64,000 nt of DNA from Triticum aestivum (taxonomy: Eukaryota > Streptophyta > Magnoliopsida > Poales > Poaceae), in the NCBI RefSeq assembly GCF_018294505.1, contig NC_057810.1, forward strand, positions 208,400,113 to 208,464,112, given 5' to 3'. The notes under the pieces are model-generated. The model was not told the DNA's origin, made no database searches, and saw nothing but the letters and a program-made list of their open reading frames with translations. Made by a program: the position numbers and the translations under genes. Positions 45,761 through 57,397 of this stretch are shown here, piece by piece. Positions within the stretch are counted from its first letter, which is position 1; each line of letters opens with the position of its first letter.

Positions 45761-46289
45761 GAGGCATCGGGGCTCGCGGGGCAGGCGAGGCGGCAGCCGG
45801 CAGCGCGGCAGGCGTGCGGCACGGCAGCGGGAAGCGGGGGGGCAGGAGGCGTCGGGGCTCGCGGGGCAGGCGAGGCGGCAGTGGGCAGGGGGGGCAGGCG
45901 GCAGCGCCTCAGCGAGGGCGGCCGACGCGACGCGACGCGGCGGCCGAGGCGGAAGTGGCGCCGCAGGCCGAGGCGGAAGCGGGGGCGGCTGATGCATCGA
46001 GCGAGGCGGAAGCGGGCGAGGCGGAAGCGGACGGCAAAGGCTTGCTGTTAGCCACTTAACGGACTGAGAGCACAATTATTGCCGTCTGCTCTCGTTGCCG
46101 TCCACGGCAGACGGCAAAGGTCCTTTGCCGTCAGCCGCCAGGAAGCGGACGGCAAAGCAGCTGTTTACCGTAGCCTACTTTGCCGGAGCCTTTTGCCGTC
46201 CGCGGCTGACGGCAAAGGCCTTTGTCGTCCGCCGTTCATGCCTTTGCCGTCCGCCATGGCAGACGGCAAAATAGCTGATTCCTGTAGTG

Positions 46290-46813
46290 CATCTTGGGCT
46301 ACCCAGAGCTCACCAAGTTCATGGCCGTGACCCACCATGCCTACGGCCTCATCAAGATGCCCGGCTCCAGCGGCACCCTCACTGTCCGCTGTGACGAGAA
46401 GGACGCGTTGCACACCCTCGAGCACGCCTACAAGGCTGCCTCCACCGCGTACCCGGCCGACGAGGACATGACCGGGCCTGCCAAGGAGGCGCTCGTGAAG
46501 AAGAAGCCCCTGCTCTCTCAGGAGCAGGCCGAGTCCAAGGAGGCATGGTTGGATGGGGACCAAGCAGGCCCCTCCCTCACCGTCAGCGACGGGCCTTCCC
46601 CAAATAGGAATGCGTGCTCGTCACCTTCCTTCGGGCAAACCCTAGTGTGTCAGCTTGGATAGTATGAGGCATGCCCAGTATACCGAGGGAGGTGATCGAG
46701 CACCAGTCAGCCGCGTGTCGAAGTGCGCGTCCCATCGAACACAAGGAAAGGCGTCAGGTGCCCAAGAAGCAGGAAGTCATCACCCAGGAGGCCAACAAAC
46801 TCCTAGAGGCCGG
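46290..46813 (+). pseudogene. Old Gypsy polyprotein fragment: protease to RT linker
   Basis: Continues from 43928 after the CACTA. LGYPELTKFMAVTHHAYG matches the ALLGRPALAKFMAVPHYAYL region of the Tat-like protease at about 27960. It runs through a charged linker (DMTGPAKEALVKKKPLLSQE) with a stop near 46660 and ends at ANKLLEAG, typical for the start of reverse transcriptase, where copy D2 interrupts. Confidence 0.72.
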
Positions 46814-48258
46814 TGATACGTCTCCGTCGTATCTATAATTTTTTATTATTCCATGCCAATATTATACAACTTTCACATACTTTTGGCAACATTTTATATG
46901 ATTTATTGGACTAACCTATTGATCCAGTGCCTAGTGACAGTTCCTTTTGTTGCATGTTTTTTTCATAGAAAATCCATATCAAACGAAGTCCAAACGCGAT
47001 AAAAATTTACGAAGAATTATTTTGGAATATCTGTGATTTATGGGACTTGGAATCAACGCAAACGGGGGCCCACATCCCCCACAAGGCACCAGGGCACGCC
47101 CTGGTAGGTTGTGCCCTCCTCGGATGTTGGTTGGGTATCTACTTCGGGCGCAAGGAAGCTTATATTCGTAAAACAATTGTGTTAAAATTCCAGCCCAACC
47201 GGAGTTACGGATCTCCCGGAATATAAAAAACGGGTTTTGCTAGATCTGGGGAATGCGAAACAGAAGAGAACAGAGAGAGATATCCCATCTAGGAGGGGCT
47301 CCTGCCCCTCTAACGCCATGGTGGCCATGGACCCGAGGGGGAACTCTCCTCACATCTAGGGGGGAGTCCAAGGAAGAAGAAGGAGGAGGGGGCTCTCTAC
47401 CCCTCTCTCCAGGTGGCGTCGAAGTGCCGGCGGGGCAAGGATCGTGATGACGATCTACATTAACAATGTTGCTACCATCAACACCAACTTTCTCCCCCTT
47501 TATGCAGCGGTGTGACACCTCTTCTCCCCGCTGTAATCTCTACTTAAACATGGTGCTCAACTCCATATATTATTTCCCAATGATCTATGGTTATCCTATG
47601 ATATTTCAGTAGATCTGTTTTGTCATGTGGGCTAATCGTGATTCTGGTTGGTATGAGTGTATGTTTTATTTATGGTGCTGTCCTACAGTGCCCTCCGTAT
47701 CGCGCAAATGTGAGGGGTCCCCTCTGTAGGGTGTTACAATATGTTCATGGTTTACTTATTGTCGGTGTTGCGGGGGTGACAGCAGCTTAAACGCGGATAA
47801 GTGGGTTATGGCGTATGGGAGTAAAGAGGACTTGATACTTAATGCTATGGTTGGGTTTCACGACCTTAATGATCTTTAGTAGTTGCGGATGCTTGCTAGG
47901 TTCCAATCATAAGTGCATATGTTCCAAGTAGAGAAAGTATGTTAGCTCATGCCTCTCCCTCATATAAAATGGCATGAATGATTACCAGTCTAGTTATGGA
48001 TTGCCTATGGACAAATGACTACTTTTATTATCATGCAATTTATTCGTAGTTTTATTTTCAAAAAGTACTCGTAGTTTATTCTTGCAAAATAGCTTCATAC
48101 TTATTTTAGGTAAATCAAACGTTAAGTGTGCGTAGAGTTGTATCCGTGGTCGATAGAACTTGAGGGAATATTTGTTCTACCTTTAGCTCCTCATTGGGTT
48201 CAACACTCTTATTTATCGAAGAAGGCTAAAAATGATCCCCTATACTTGTGGGTTATCA
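46814..48258 (+). repeat. 5' LTR, copy D2
   Basis: TGATACGTCTCCGTCG to TGTGGGTTATCA, 1445 bp. Confidence 0.92.
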
Positions 48259-48269
48259 AGACCTTTTTC

Positions 48270-48287
48270 TGGCGCCGCTGCCAGGGA
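48270..48287 (+). other. Primer binding site, copy D2
   Basis: TGGCGCCGCTGCCAGGGA, tRNA-Asp type with two mismatches, 11 bp after the LTR. Confidence 0.8.
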
Positions 48288-48364
48288 GCAATAGCGTGGG
48301 GGTGAGTATTCTCGTGTGTGCTTGTTTTCTTTATCACTAAGTAGTTTTTATTTCCTTTTCTAAG

Positions 48365-49730
48365 TTGTTCTCTATCTTTAGTTATGGATATGAAACACGA
48401 AATACCAAAAAAATAGTTGTACTTGGTACTCATGGAGATGGGGAACCTCCTAAAACCCTCGATGCTCATTACGTGAAAAATATTAAACACTACTTTGATA
48501 ATCGTGAGAAAACCCCATTCAGCTTGATAATGGGAGACACGTTGGATCAACATGAATACTTTAGGGATTATGGCTTGACTCAAAAAGGGAAACTGTTATG
48601 GGATCAAATTCATATGTTGCATTGGTATGCTCAAGAACTATGCTTGAGATACGATTATACTTGTTGCTCTAGGATGAAGGTTTCACACCTTCCCTTTTCA
48701 TGTGAATTTGTGATAATGAAACCTTGTCTTCTTATGCTAATGGCAGATATGATTACTATGATGTTGAGTGAATAGAATAATTTATTTCTTTTAAGGGTGC
48801 TTGTGAAATTGAATCTTTGTTTGAAAAGTATGAAGATTTTGATGATTTAGTTTATAGACCTAATTTTTTTGCCATATTTAAATATTGCTATAATAATAAC
48901 AAATACAATTCTGATATTGATATATTTATTGAGAAAGTCTCCGCTGTCTAAGAAGAGAATAATATTTTGCAGGAATCTATGGAAGAAGGAATTGATGAGA
49001 CTCCGAGCTCATCGGATGAAAAAGATGATGAGGAGAGCAAAGAACAAGCGGAGGAAGGGCGGATTGATCACCCATGCCCACCTTCTAATGAGAGTAACTC
49101 TTCAACTCATACATTGTTTAATTTCCCTTCATTCTTACCGAAGGATGAATGCTATGAAAATTGCTATGATCTCGTTGATTCTTTTGAAATATCTCTTTTT
49201 GATGAACTTGATGATTGTTATGCTTGTGGCCATGATGCCAATATGAATTATGCTTATGGAGATGAACTTTCTATAGTTATTTATGTTAAGAATGAATTGT
49301 TGCTATTGCACCCACGCATGATAGTCCTATTATCTTTTTGAATTCTCCAAACTACACTATATCAGAGAGATTTGCACTTATTAAGGATTAGACTGATGGG
49401 TTGCCTTTTTCTGCTACACAAGATGATTTTGATGAATATAATATGCATGTGCTTGCTGCTCCTACTTGCAATTATTATGAGAGAGGAACTACATCTCCAC
49501 CTCTTTATGTTTCCAACACAATAAAATTGCAAGAAAGTGCTTATGCTATGTATTGGCCTTTACTTAATGTGCATGAATTGTTCTTGTATGACATGTCGAT
49601 GGATAGGAAGAGATTTAGACTTCGTCATTGCATGATTTATGTTGCTTTGTGCTCATTACTAAATGCCAAATCATTGTTAAGTAAAATTGGCTTTGATATA
49701 CCTTGGGATCCGGGTGGATCCATTACTTGA
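48365..49730 (+). pseudogene. Gag-position ORF of copy D2, broken into three frames
   Basis: Open pieces at 48365-48775 (VVLGTHGDGEPPKTLDAHYV), 48967-49341 (acidic, SSSDEKDDEESKEQAEEG) and 49401-49730 (ATQDDFDEYNMHVLAAP) follow one another between the primer site and the noncoding region, separated by frameshifts and stops. No standard retroviral domain is recognisable. The third piece ends with a stop at 49728, followed by noncoding DNA. As in copy B the product is unknown. No protease motif like that in copy A was found. Confidence 0.55.
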
Positions 49731-50568
49731 GCACTTTATGCCTAGCTTAATGGCTTTAAAGAAAGCACTGCCAGGGAGACAACCCGAAGGTTTTAGAGAG
49801 ACATTTATTTCTATTGAGTGCTTTTATAAAGTTTAAAAATAAAAAATAGAGGGGAACTGAAGACTTCACAAAAGAAAACTGAAAGTGAGATAGACGAGCA
49901 CCGTGGAAGCGGGAGCATGCCTTGAACTTTGTTCATGCCCATGGAAAATTTGTGAATGTTGAATTACAGAAAATTTTCAACAAATGTAATTATCCCCTTG
50001 TACAAATCCATTGTATTGTAAAATTATTGTGCCAAGGTTTGCCTTTAGGATGAGTAGATTGCTTGTTGGTATGTGCGGTGCAAAAACAGAAACTTTGGCT
50101 GCAGTGTGTGATTTTATATTTTTTTACTAGTACATCAAAAGTTTCTGAAACTTTTGCACAGTAGTGCTATGCAAATTGTTTATTTTGTCCTAATTTTTCA
50201 GAATTTTTGGAGTACCATAATTATGATTGGTGTTCAGATTGCTACAAACTTTCATGTTTAAGACATATTCTGTTTTACATGTATTGTTTTGCTTGTTTTA
50301 ATGAAACTATCGATTCTATCGATGGTATAAGCCATGGAAAAGTTATATTTCAGTATCTAAAATGCAAAAACAAAATTTGAAATGGTTTGCAACAATACTT
50401 ATTATACTAATGGATCTCACCAGTTTTCTGTTAAGTTTTGTGTGGATGAAGTGATCAAAGATCGAGGAGGTCTCGATATGTGAAGAAGGAGGAGAGGCAA
50501 GAGCTCAAGCTTGGGGATGCCCAAGGCACCCTAAGTAAATATTCATGTATACTCAAGCTTCTAAGCTT

Positions 50569-50591
50569 GGGGATGCCCCGAAAGGCATCCC
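50569..50591 (+). other. Conserved hairpin, copy D2
   Basis: GGGGATGCC, a 6-nt loop and GGCATCCC, an 8-bp stem, in the same place as 2136-2160 in copy A. Confidence 0.65.
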
Positions 50592-52089
50592 ATCTTTCTT
50601 CAACATGTATTGGTATGTTTTCGTCTTTGTTTCGTTCATGTGATATGTGTAAATCTTGAAGCATCTTTTGTGTTTAATTTTCATTTTTATTTTATGCACC
50701 ATGATGGTATGAGATATTCCATGGTTGTTTTATAGAATTCTCATTGCATTTCACTTATATCTTTTGAGTATGGCTTTATAGAATGCTTCATGTGCTTCAC
50801 TTATATCGTTTGATGTTTGGATTGCATGTTTCTCTTCACATAGAAAACCGTTATTTGTAGAATGCTCTTTTGCTTCACTTATATTTGTTAGAGTGTGGTC
50901 TTTTGTAGAAAGAATTAAAACTCTCATGCTTCACTTATACCTATTTAGAGAGCCAACAGGAATTGGTCAATTGCATGGTTAGTCATAAAATCCTACATAA
51001 AACTTGTGGATCATTGAATATGATATGTTTGATTCCTTGCAGTAGTTTCGCGATATAGAGATGGAATATGTGGGAGGTACTAGTAAATGGTTGTGGTTAG
51101 TAAGAATATTGGTGTTAAGGTTTTTGATTCCCGAAGCATGCACGTATAGTCTCTTGTTATGCTATGAAGTTGGAGCATGATTTATTATTGATTGTCTTCC
51201 TTATGAGTGGCGGTCGGGGACGAGCGATGGTCTTTTCCTACCAATATATCCTTGTAGGGGCATGCGTAGTAGTACTTTGCTTCGAGGGATAATAAACTTT
51301 TGCAATAAGTTTATGAGTTCTTTATGACTAATGTGAGTCCATGGATTATACGCACTCTTACCTTTCCGCAATTTGCTAGCCTCTACGGTACCGTGCATTG
51401 CCCTTTCTCACGTCGAGAGTCGATGCAAACTTCGCAGGTGCATCCAAACCCCGTGATATGATACGCTCTATCACACATAAGCCTTATTATATCTTCCTCA
51501 AAACAGCCACCATACCTACCTATTATGGCCTTTCCATAACCATTCCGAGATATATTGTCATGCAACTTCCACCGCATCCGTTTTGATGACTTGAGCATTC
51601 ATTGTCATATTGCTTTGCATGATCATATAGCTGACATAGTAGTTGTGGCTCAGCCACCATGCATAATTTTTTATACATGTTATGCTAGATCTTTGCACAT
51701 CCTGGTACACTGCCAGAGGCATTCATATAGAGTCACATTTTTGTTCTAGCTATCCAGTTGTAATATTGAGTTGTAAGTAAATAGAAGTGTGATGATCATC
51801 ATTATTCATTATTAGAGATCTACCCCAGTGAGGAAAGGATGATGAAAACTATGATTCCCCTAGAAGTCTGGATGAGACTCCGGACAATGAGAGAGAGAAA
51901 ATAAAAATAAAAAATAAAAGAAAAAGAGAGAAGGGGCATGCTAGTTCCACACTTGTGCTTTAAAGTAGCACCATGTTTTCATATAGAGAGTCTCCTATGT
52001 TGTCACTTTCAAATACTAGTGGGAATTTTTCATTATAGGATTAGATGCACACCCAATTAGTTTTCATATTGAGCTTTCATACACTTATA

Positions 52090-52605
52090 CTTCCTCCGTC
52101 CGGAAATACTTGTCATCAAAATGGATAAAAGGAGATTCGCATAAATGGGTAGAAGTAATGGGCAAACGCACCTAAGTTATAGATTTCAACTACTATGGTA
52201 GTGATGGGGTGCTTGTTTACCTAAGTAGGCTTAGTTCTTTCTACAATGAGCATTCGCGTCCGGGGACTTTGATCCAACTTCAGCCGATGGGGAAACGGCA
52301 AGGGATGCACCGGTATCTGGACACGTGATGGACCCAGTAGTAAATATTCCTTTGTGGAAGGCTTTGGTTATACCTGGGTGGCAAAGCGAAGTTTCTGGTG
52401 GGTAGGTGTCTAAAACAACCCTCTGCAAGGAAGCACGCCCGTATCAATCCTCGGAGACTAGACTAGCGTTAGGAAGAACAAAGGAGGCAGACAGAATTTA
52501 CATCAGAAAAAAAGGACTTTTGGGGAGATGTATCTAGACATATTTTAGTTCTATATTCTTCCCTTTTAATACATTTTGATGACAAGTATTTTAGAACGGA
52601 GGAGG
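52090..52605. mobile_element. Enlarged Stowaway-type MITE, 516 bp
   Basis: Terminal inverted repeats CTTCCTCCGTCCGGAAATAC and the inverse of ACTTGTCATCAAAATG...-type sequence are flanked by TA (52088-52089, 52606-52607). The outer 45 bp on the left and about 90 bp on the right look like a short Stowaway, with about 370 bp of unrelated DNA (52135-52505) between them. The flanks rejoin as in copy A near 3716. Confidence 0.85.
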
Positions 52606-53163
52606 TAGCTCTTAGTGCATTCGTTGCATGGCAATCCCTACTCCTCGCATTGATATCAATTGATGGGCATCTCCATAGCCCGTTGGTCAACCATGTCGAT
52701 GTGAGATGTTTTTACTTTTTTTGTCTTCTCTATATTTACCCCTATCATCATACTCTATTCCACCGATAGTGCTATATCCATGGCGTGCGCTCATGTATTG
52801 CATGAGGGTTGAAAAAGCTGAAGTGCATTAAAAAGTATGAACCAATTTCTTGGCTTGTCATCGAGATTGTGCATGATAAATACTTTGTCATAAGAAGACG
52901 GAGCATGACAAGACTATATGATTTTGTAGGGATAGATTTCTTTAGCGTTGATACTTTGAAAGAAACGACTGTTTGTTGGTATGCCTGAGTATTGATGTCT
53001 TTATGTCAAATTATATACTATTGCTTTGGATCACTTATGTCTTAATATTCATGCCATTATTAGATATATGATCAAGATTATACTAGGTAGCATTCCACAT
53101 CAAAAATTATCTTTTTTATCATTTACCTACTCGAGGACGAGCAGGAATTAACCTTGGGGATGC

Positions 53164-54650
53164 TAATACATCTCTGTCGTATCTATAATTTTTGATGTTA
53201 CATGCCAATATTATACAACTTTCACATACTTTTGGCAACAGTTTATATGATTTATTGGACTAACCTATTGATCCAGTGCCTAGTGCCAGTTCCTGTTTTT
53301 GCATGTTTTTTGTTTCGCAGAAAATCCATACCAAACAAAGTCCAAACGCGATAAAAATTTACAGAGAATTATTTTGGAATATATGTGATTTTTGGAACTT
53401 GGAATCAATGCAGATGGGGGCCCACGGCCCCCACAAGACACCAGGGCGTGCCCCACGGGCCAGGCGCACCCTGGTGGATTGTGACCTCCTCGGATGTTGG
53501 TTGGGTCTCTACTTCGGGCACAAGGAAGCTTATATCCAGAAAAAAAGTGTGTTAAAATTTCAGCGCAAACAAAGTTACGGATCTCGCAGAATATAAGAAA
53601 ATGGTTTTCGGCCAAATCTGGGGAACACGAAACAGAAGAGAACAGATAGATAGATCCCATCTAGGAGGGGCTCCTGCCCCTCCACCGCCTTGGTGGCCAT
53701 GGACCAGAGGGAGAACTCTCCTCCCATCTAGCAGGGGAGGCCAAGGAATAAGAAGGAGGGGGCTCTCTCGCCCTCTCTCCCGGTGGCACCGAGGTGCCGC
53801 CGGGGCAAGGATCGTGACGGCGATCTACATCAACAATCTTGCTACCGTCAACACCAACTTTCTCTCCCTCTATGCAGCGGTGTAACACATCTTCTCCCTG
53901 CTGTAATCTCTACTTAAACATGGTGCTCAACTCCATATATTTATTTCCCAATGATCTATGGTTATCCTATGATGTTTGAGTAGATCCGTTTGGTCATGTG
54001 GGCTAATCGTGATCTTGGTTGGTATGAGTGTATGTTTTATTTATGGTGCTATCCTATGGTGCCCTACGTCTCGCGCAAACGTGAGGGGTCCCTGTTGTAG
54101 GATGGTGCAATATGTTCATGGTTTGCTTATTGTCAGTGTTGCGGGGGTGACAACAGCTTAAATGCGGATAAGTGGGTAAGGGCGTATGGGAGTGAAGAGG
54201 ACTTGATACTTAATGATATGGTTGGGTTTCACGACCTTAATGATCTTTAGTAGTTGCAGATGCTTGTTAGAGTTCCAATCATAAGTGCATACGGTCCAAG
54301 TAGAGAAAGTCTGTCACCCCATGCCTCTCCCTCATATAAAATTGCATGAATGATTACCGGTCTAGTAATCGATTGCCTAGGGACAAATGACTTTCTTGTT
54401 GACAAAATCTATCCACTTTTATTATATTGCAATTTATTTGTAGTTTTATTCTCGCAAAGTACTCATAGTTTATTCTTGCAAAATAGTGTCATACTTGTTT
54501 TAGGTAAAGCAAACGTTAAGTGTGCGTAGAGTTGTATCGGTGGTCGATAGAACCTGAGGGAATATTTGTTCTACCTTTAGCTCCTCATTGGGTTCGACAC
54601 TTATTTATTGAAGAAGGCTACAAATGATCCCCTATACTTGTGGGTTATCA
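53164..54650 (+). repeat. 3' LTR, copy D2
   Basis: Starts TAATACATCTCTGTCG (first G mutated) and ends TGTGGGTTATCA, 1487 bp. Confidence 0.9.
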
Positions 54651-55000
54651 TCCAGAATTACCCGTGAAGCTACCCACCCCAAGTGGACTGTCAACACCAC
54701 CCCCGTCGCCCGGCCGCGCGCTAGCGGGCGCATGTGTGTCGACTTCGTCGCCCTCAACCAGGCTCACCCTGTGATCCCCTTCCCTCCCCCGTAGATCATC
54801 CAGATCGCGGACTCATCCCGGCTCATGCACATACCTTTCGGCCTAGAGGGTGTCGCAGCCACCTTCGCAAGGCTGATGCGCATGAGCCTGGAGCCCCGCA
54901 TCGCAGTGGTTAACACCCACTCCCCGGCCCATTGCGGCCCCACTCATGATGGTGGAGGATGTTCCTATACAAAACACATGGAACACACCCCATCACCGTA
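54651..55000 (+). pseudogene. Old Gypsy polyprotein fragment: reverse transcriptase
   Basis: Continues from 46813 after copy D2. MCVDFVALNQAHPV and SRLMHIPFGLEGVAATFARL are reverse transcriptase blocks, but the stretch between them, including the first catalytic Asp region, is deleted and a stop is present. The YVDD box is not found. This is the same old element as 43569-43928 and 46290-46813. Confidence 0.7.
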
Positions 55001-56075
55001 AGTTCTGTCTGTGCCCCCACAGATACGAGCAAAATGGAGTTGTACACGCTCCGGAGCTCTCTCTACCAGCGTTGTCGTCGGCACATGGGAGCTCCTTCCC
55101 ACTCTCGTGGAAGCCCCATGCTCAGCGCTAGCGGATGCCCCTTGCTCAGCACTGGTGGCCTACTTACCTAAGGGGCCTCTCGACCGTGACATCCTCAAGC
55201 TGACCCATGTCGAACACTTAATCATGTATCTTTATGTCATCTAATGAACCTACTTCATGCATCAGTAATCCTATTTCCTTCAAGATCTTGTGTGCTTGTA
55301 GCATGGTGTGACTGAGTAGCGGCGTGTGCTCGTGGTGTCCCCTATGGCTGTCACACGGGCGGGGGCAGGGCACGGTGTTTGTGCTTGGGTCCGTCCCAAC
55401 AGCACTGCAAAAGTCAGGCGACTCATCTCTGGCTCGCGAGCCTGCTCCTATGTACATCACCTGACCAGGTCCTTGGTACTCTTGTCTCCTCATGTAACAC
55501 CCACGGGCAACCTCGCTAGCGCGCCTTGCTGCATACTTGCGGAAACTTGGCAATTTCCCTGGTGCAGGGTCTTGAAGGCCTTAGGAGCCCCCCTCGGGAG
55601 GCCTCGCGAGCGACGCCTTGCAAAAAAAGGGCTTCACGAGGGCCATGCCTCACGAGCAGCGCCCTGTGGAGGACTCACTCCAAGCCGCGCACCTCGAAGG
55701 AGCTAAGTTTATACCACCCCTCGGGTTCTCTCCCTCTTGTTTCTCTCTCGTAGCATCCTGATTTCCCTGGCATGAGCTGCCTCCGCGTCAAGGGGGGATC
55801 CTGAGCATCGCGGACTCCTACAGGCCCTAAGAGCCCTAAACCCTTTCGCCTTGCTGAAAGCATGCTCTAGGCATACTAGCAACGGTTGTAGCCTGCCTTG
55901 GGCTGGGTCCCGGCGACGAAGGGCACAAAGGCAGTGTAAAAGGAAAATAGGGGCCTCAGGAGGAAAATGAAAACACACATTAAACATCGAGTACTTGTAA
56001 CCAAAGTACCACACAAATGTTTTTACGCCCCCATGGGGCCGCATCTACTCCATTACAGGAAGGGGGCAAGGGGCC
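55001..56075. other. Unassigned region of the old Gypsy element
   Basis: No supported gene. It is probably decayed pol 3' part and the spacer before the antisense ORF, given the features on either side. Confidence 0.4.
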
Positions 56076-57350
56076 TCAGTTGGCAGCGCCACTATCAGCG
56101 TTAGCGGCGACGGTATTGTCGCCCTCACCGGACCCTTCCCCGACAGGCGCGAATCGCTCCAACAGACTCCCCACATGGTCCTCCACCGCCCGCGTGAGTT
56201 CTCTTCGACGCTCCTCCGGGACGGGAGTTAGCACCTAGTTGAAGTCGAAGTCTCCATTGACGTGTAGCAGATTGCTGAAGATACAGGTTGATGCCTGGCA
56301 CAGAAGGTCGTGGCACTCGGCGTCACGGATCTCGTCCCATCGGGTAGAGCCTGCCTCCAGCCGCTCCACAAGCCTGGTGAAGAAGGTCAGGTAGCTAGCG
56401 TCGTTGGTTTCTAGGGGGTTCGCCTGGACCGAAAACGCGGCCACAGCGCTGCGGGTGCACTTTATGAGCTCACCGAGCATCTTGGAGCGTTAGAGTTGCT
56501 CCCCCCTCGTCCGGGCTGTCTCATCATGGAGCTTCTACACCTCGCCATAGACCTCGCCCACCTGAGCTTGGACGCCTTCTAACTCCCAGCGGGTCGTGGC
56601 GTGGAGTCCCGCCACGCTCCTCTCAGTCTCCAACACCGCGAGCTGCCACTTGAGCTTTGCAATTTCGGCATCAAGCTTGTGGTGCCTCTTCATGAAGCGG
56701 TCCTCTTGCTTCTACAGGTTCTTGCAGTAGGTGTCGGTGAGGGCCTTGGCCTTCCGCGCAAGCTCATCCCGGGCCTACTTGTCAATCTCTGATTTGTAGA
56801 CCGCGGCTTTTTCTTCAAGCGTGGTGTTGGCTTTCGCGAGGCGTTCCTTGTAGGAGGCCTCGTTGGCCGCCATGGTGTGGTCCAAGTTCTCCAACCGCTC
56901 TCGCCCCCCTCCTCCTTGATGGTGGTCCACAGGAGTTCACGCTCTCAGACCTCCATGTCCAGCTCAAGGACTGCCACCTTGCCCTCACGCCGGGCGACCG
57001 TCCCCTCGCGGGAAGTGAGTCAAGCCTCGCGAGCCGCGACGTGCTCCGTGAAGGCCTCCTCTACTGATGTCGCCTCTTCAAGGTGTCGAGCAGCATCCTT
57101 TGCGTCCCGGATCGCCCCTCAAGAAGCTCCCGGGAATTCCGAGTGGACTCTTCAATCGCCCTCCTTGCTGCATTAGTTTGGCGGGGGCTTAGCTTAACAG
57201 CCACGTCCAGTTGCTGCCAGCCTCCAGCGAGGCGCTCCCGCCCCTTGCGGTGGCTCTCTCCCTCGGTCAGGAGGTCGGCCTCCACGGAGCGGAGGGCCGA
57301 TCGGGCATGGCACAGGGTCCCGCTACGCAGTAAGACGCCGTGGCTCACTG
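56076..57350 (-). pseudogene. Antisense ORF remnant (coiled coil and C-terminus)
   Basis: The minus strand reads a long charged coiled coil (KAKALTDTYCKNL, HKLDAEIAKLKWQLAVLETE) and a C-terminal domain (YLTFFTRLVERLEAGS, FSNLLHVNGDFDFN). The latter parallels FSHLYLWDASFDFSTF in the remnant at 6037-7923. Several in-frame stops interrupt it. It ends with TGA at 56076-56078. It runs opposite to the reverse transcriptase at 54651, which fits the antisense ORF of the same Tat-like element. Confidence 0.62.
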
Positions 57351-57392
57351 GGACTAGGGCTCAGGGCGCGCCGGGTCCTTAGATCACCTCGG

Positions 57393-57397
57393 GTAAG
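57393..57397. other. Target site duplication (left) of solo LTR
   Basis: GTAAG, repeated exactly at 58969-58973. Confidence 0.92.

Larger units (their letters stand above)
43929..46289 (-). mobile_element. Small CACTA transposon with a minus-strand ORF
   Basis: The ends are CACTACTGGAATCAGCTA (left) and the inverse of CACTACAGGAATCAGCTA (right), flanked by perfect CAT duplications (43926-43928, 46290-46292). Subterminal regions hold many TTTGCCGTC/GACGGCAAA motifs in both orientations, as transposase-binding repeats would be. At 2.36 kb it has no recognisable transposase, so it is non-autonomous, but it carries a long ORF (44783-45523). Confidence 0.92.
49731..53163 (+). other. Noncoding 3' internal region of copy D2
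   Basis: No gene. It contains polypurine-like AAGCTTGGGGATGCC motifs near 50508 and 50564, a conserved hairpin, four spaced CTTCACTTATA-type motifs (near 50752, 50797, 50874, 50929), a MITE, and a mutated polypurine tract (AACCTTGGGGATGC) directly before the 3' LTR. Confidence 0.75.
46814..54650 (+). mobile_element. Pol-less LTR retrotransposon, copy D2
   Basis: 5' LTR 46814-48258, primer site 48270-48287, decayed ORFs 48365-49730, noncoding 3' internal region with MITE 52090-52605, polypurine-like tract 53150-53163, 3' LTR 53164-54650. It interrupts reverse transcriptase coding sequence of an older element. The expected 5-bp target duplication is not visible (GCCGG at left, TCCAG at right). 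The 3' internal region matches copies A and B while the LTRs and 5' ORFs do not. Confidence 0.92.
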
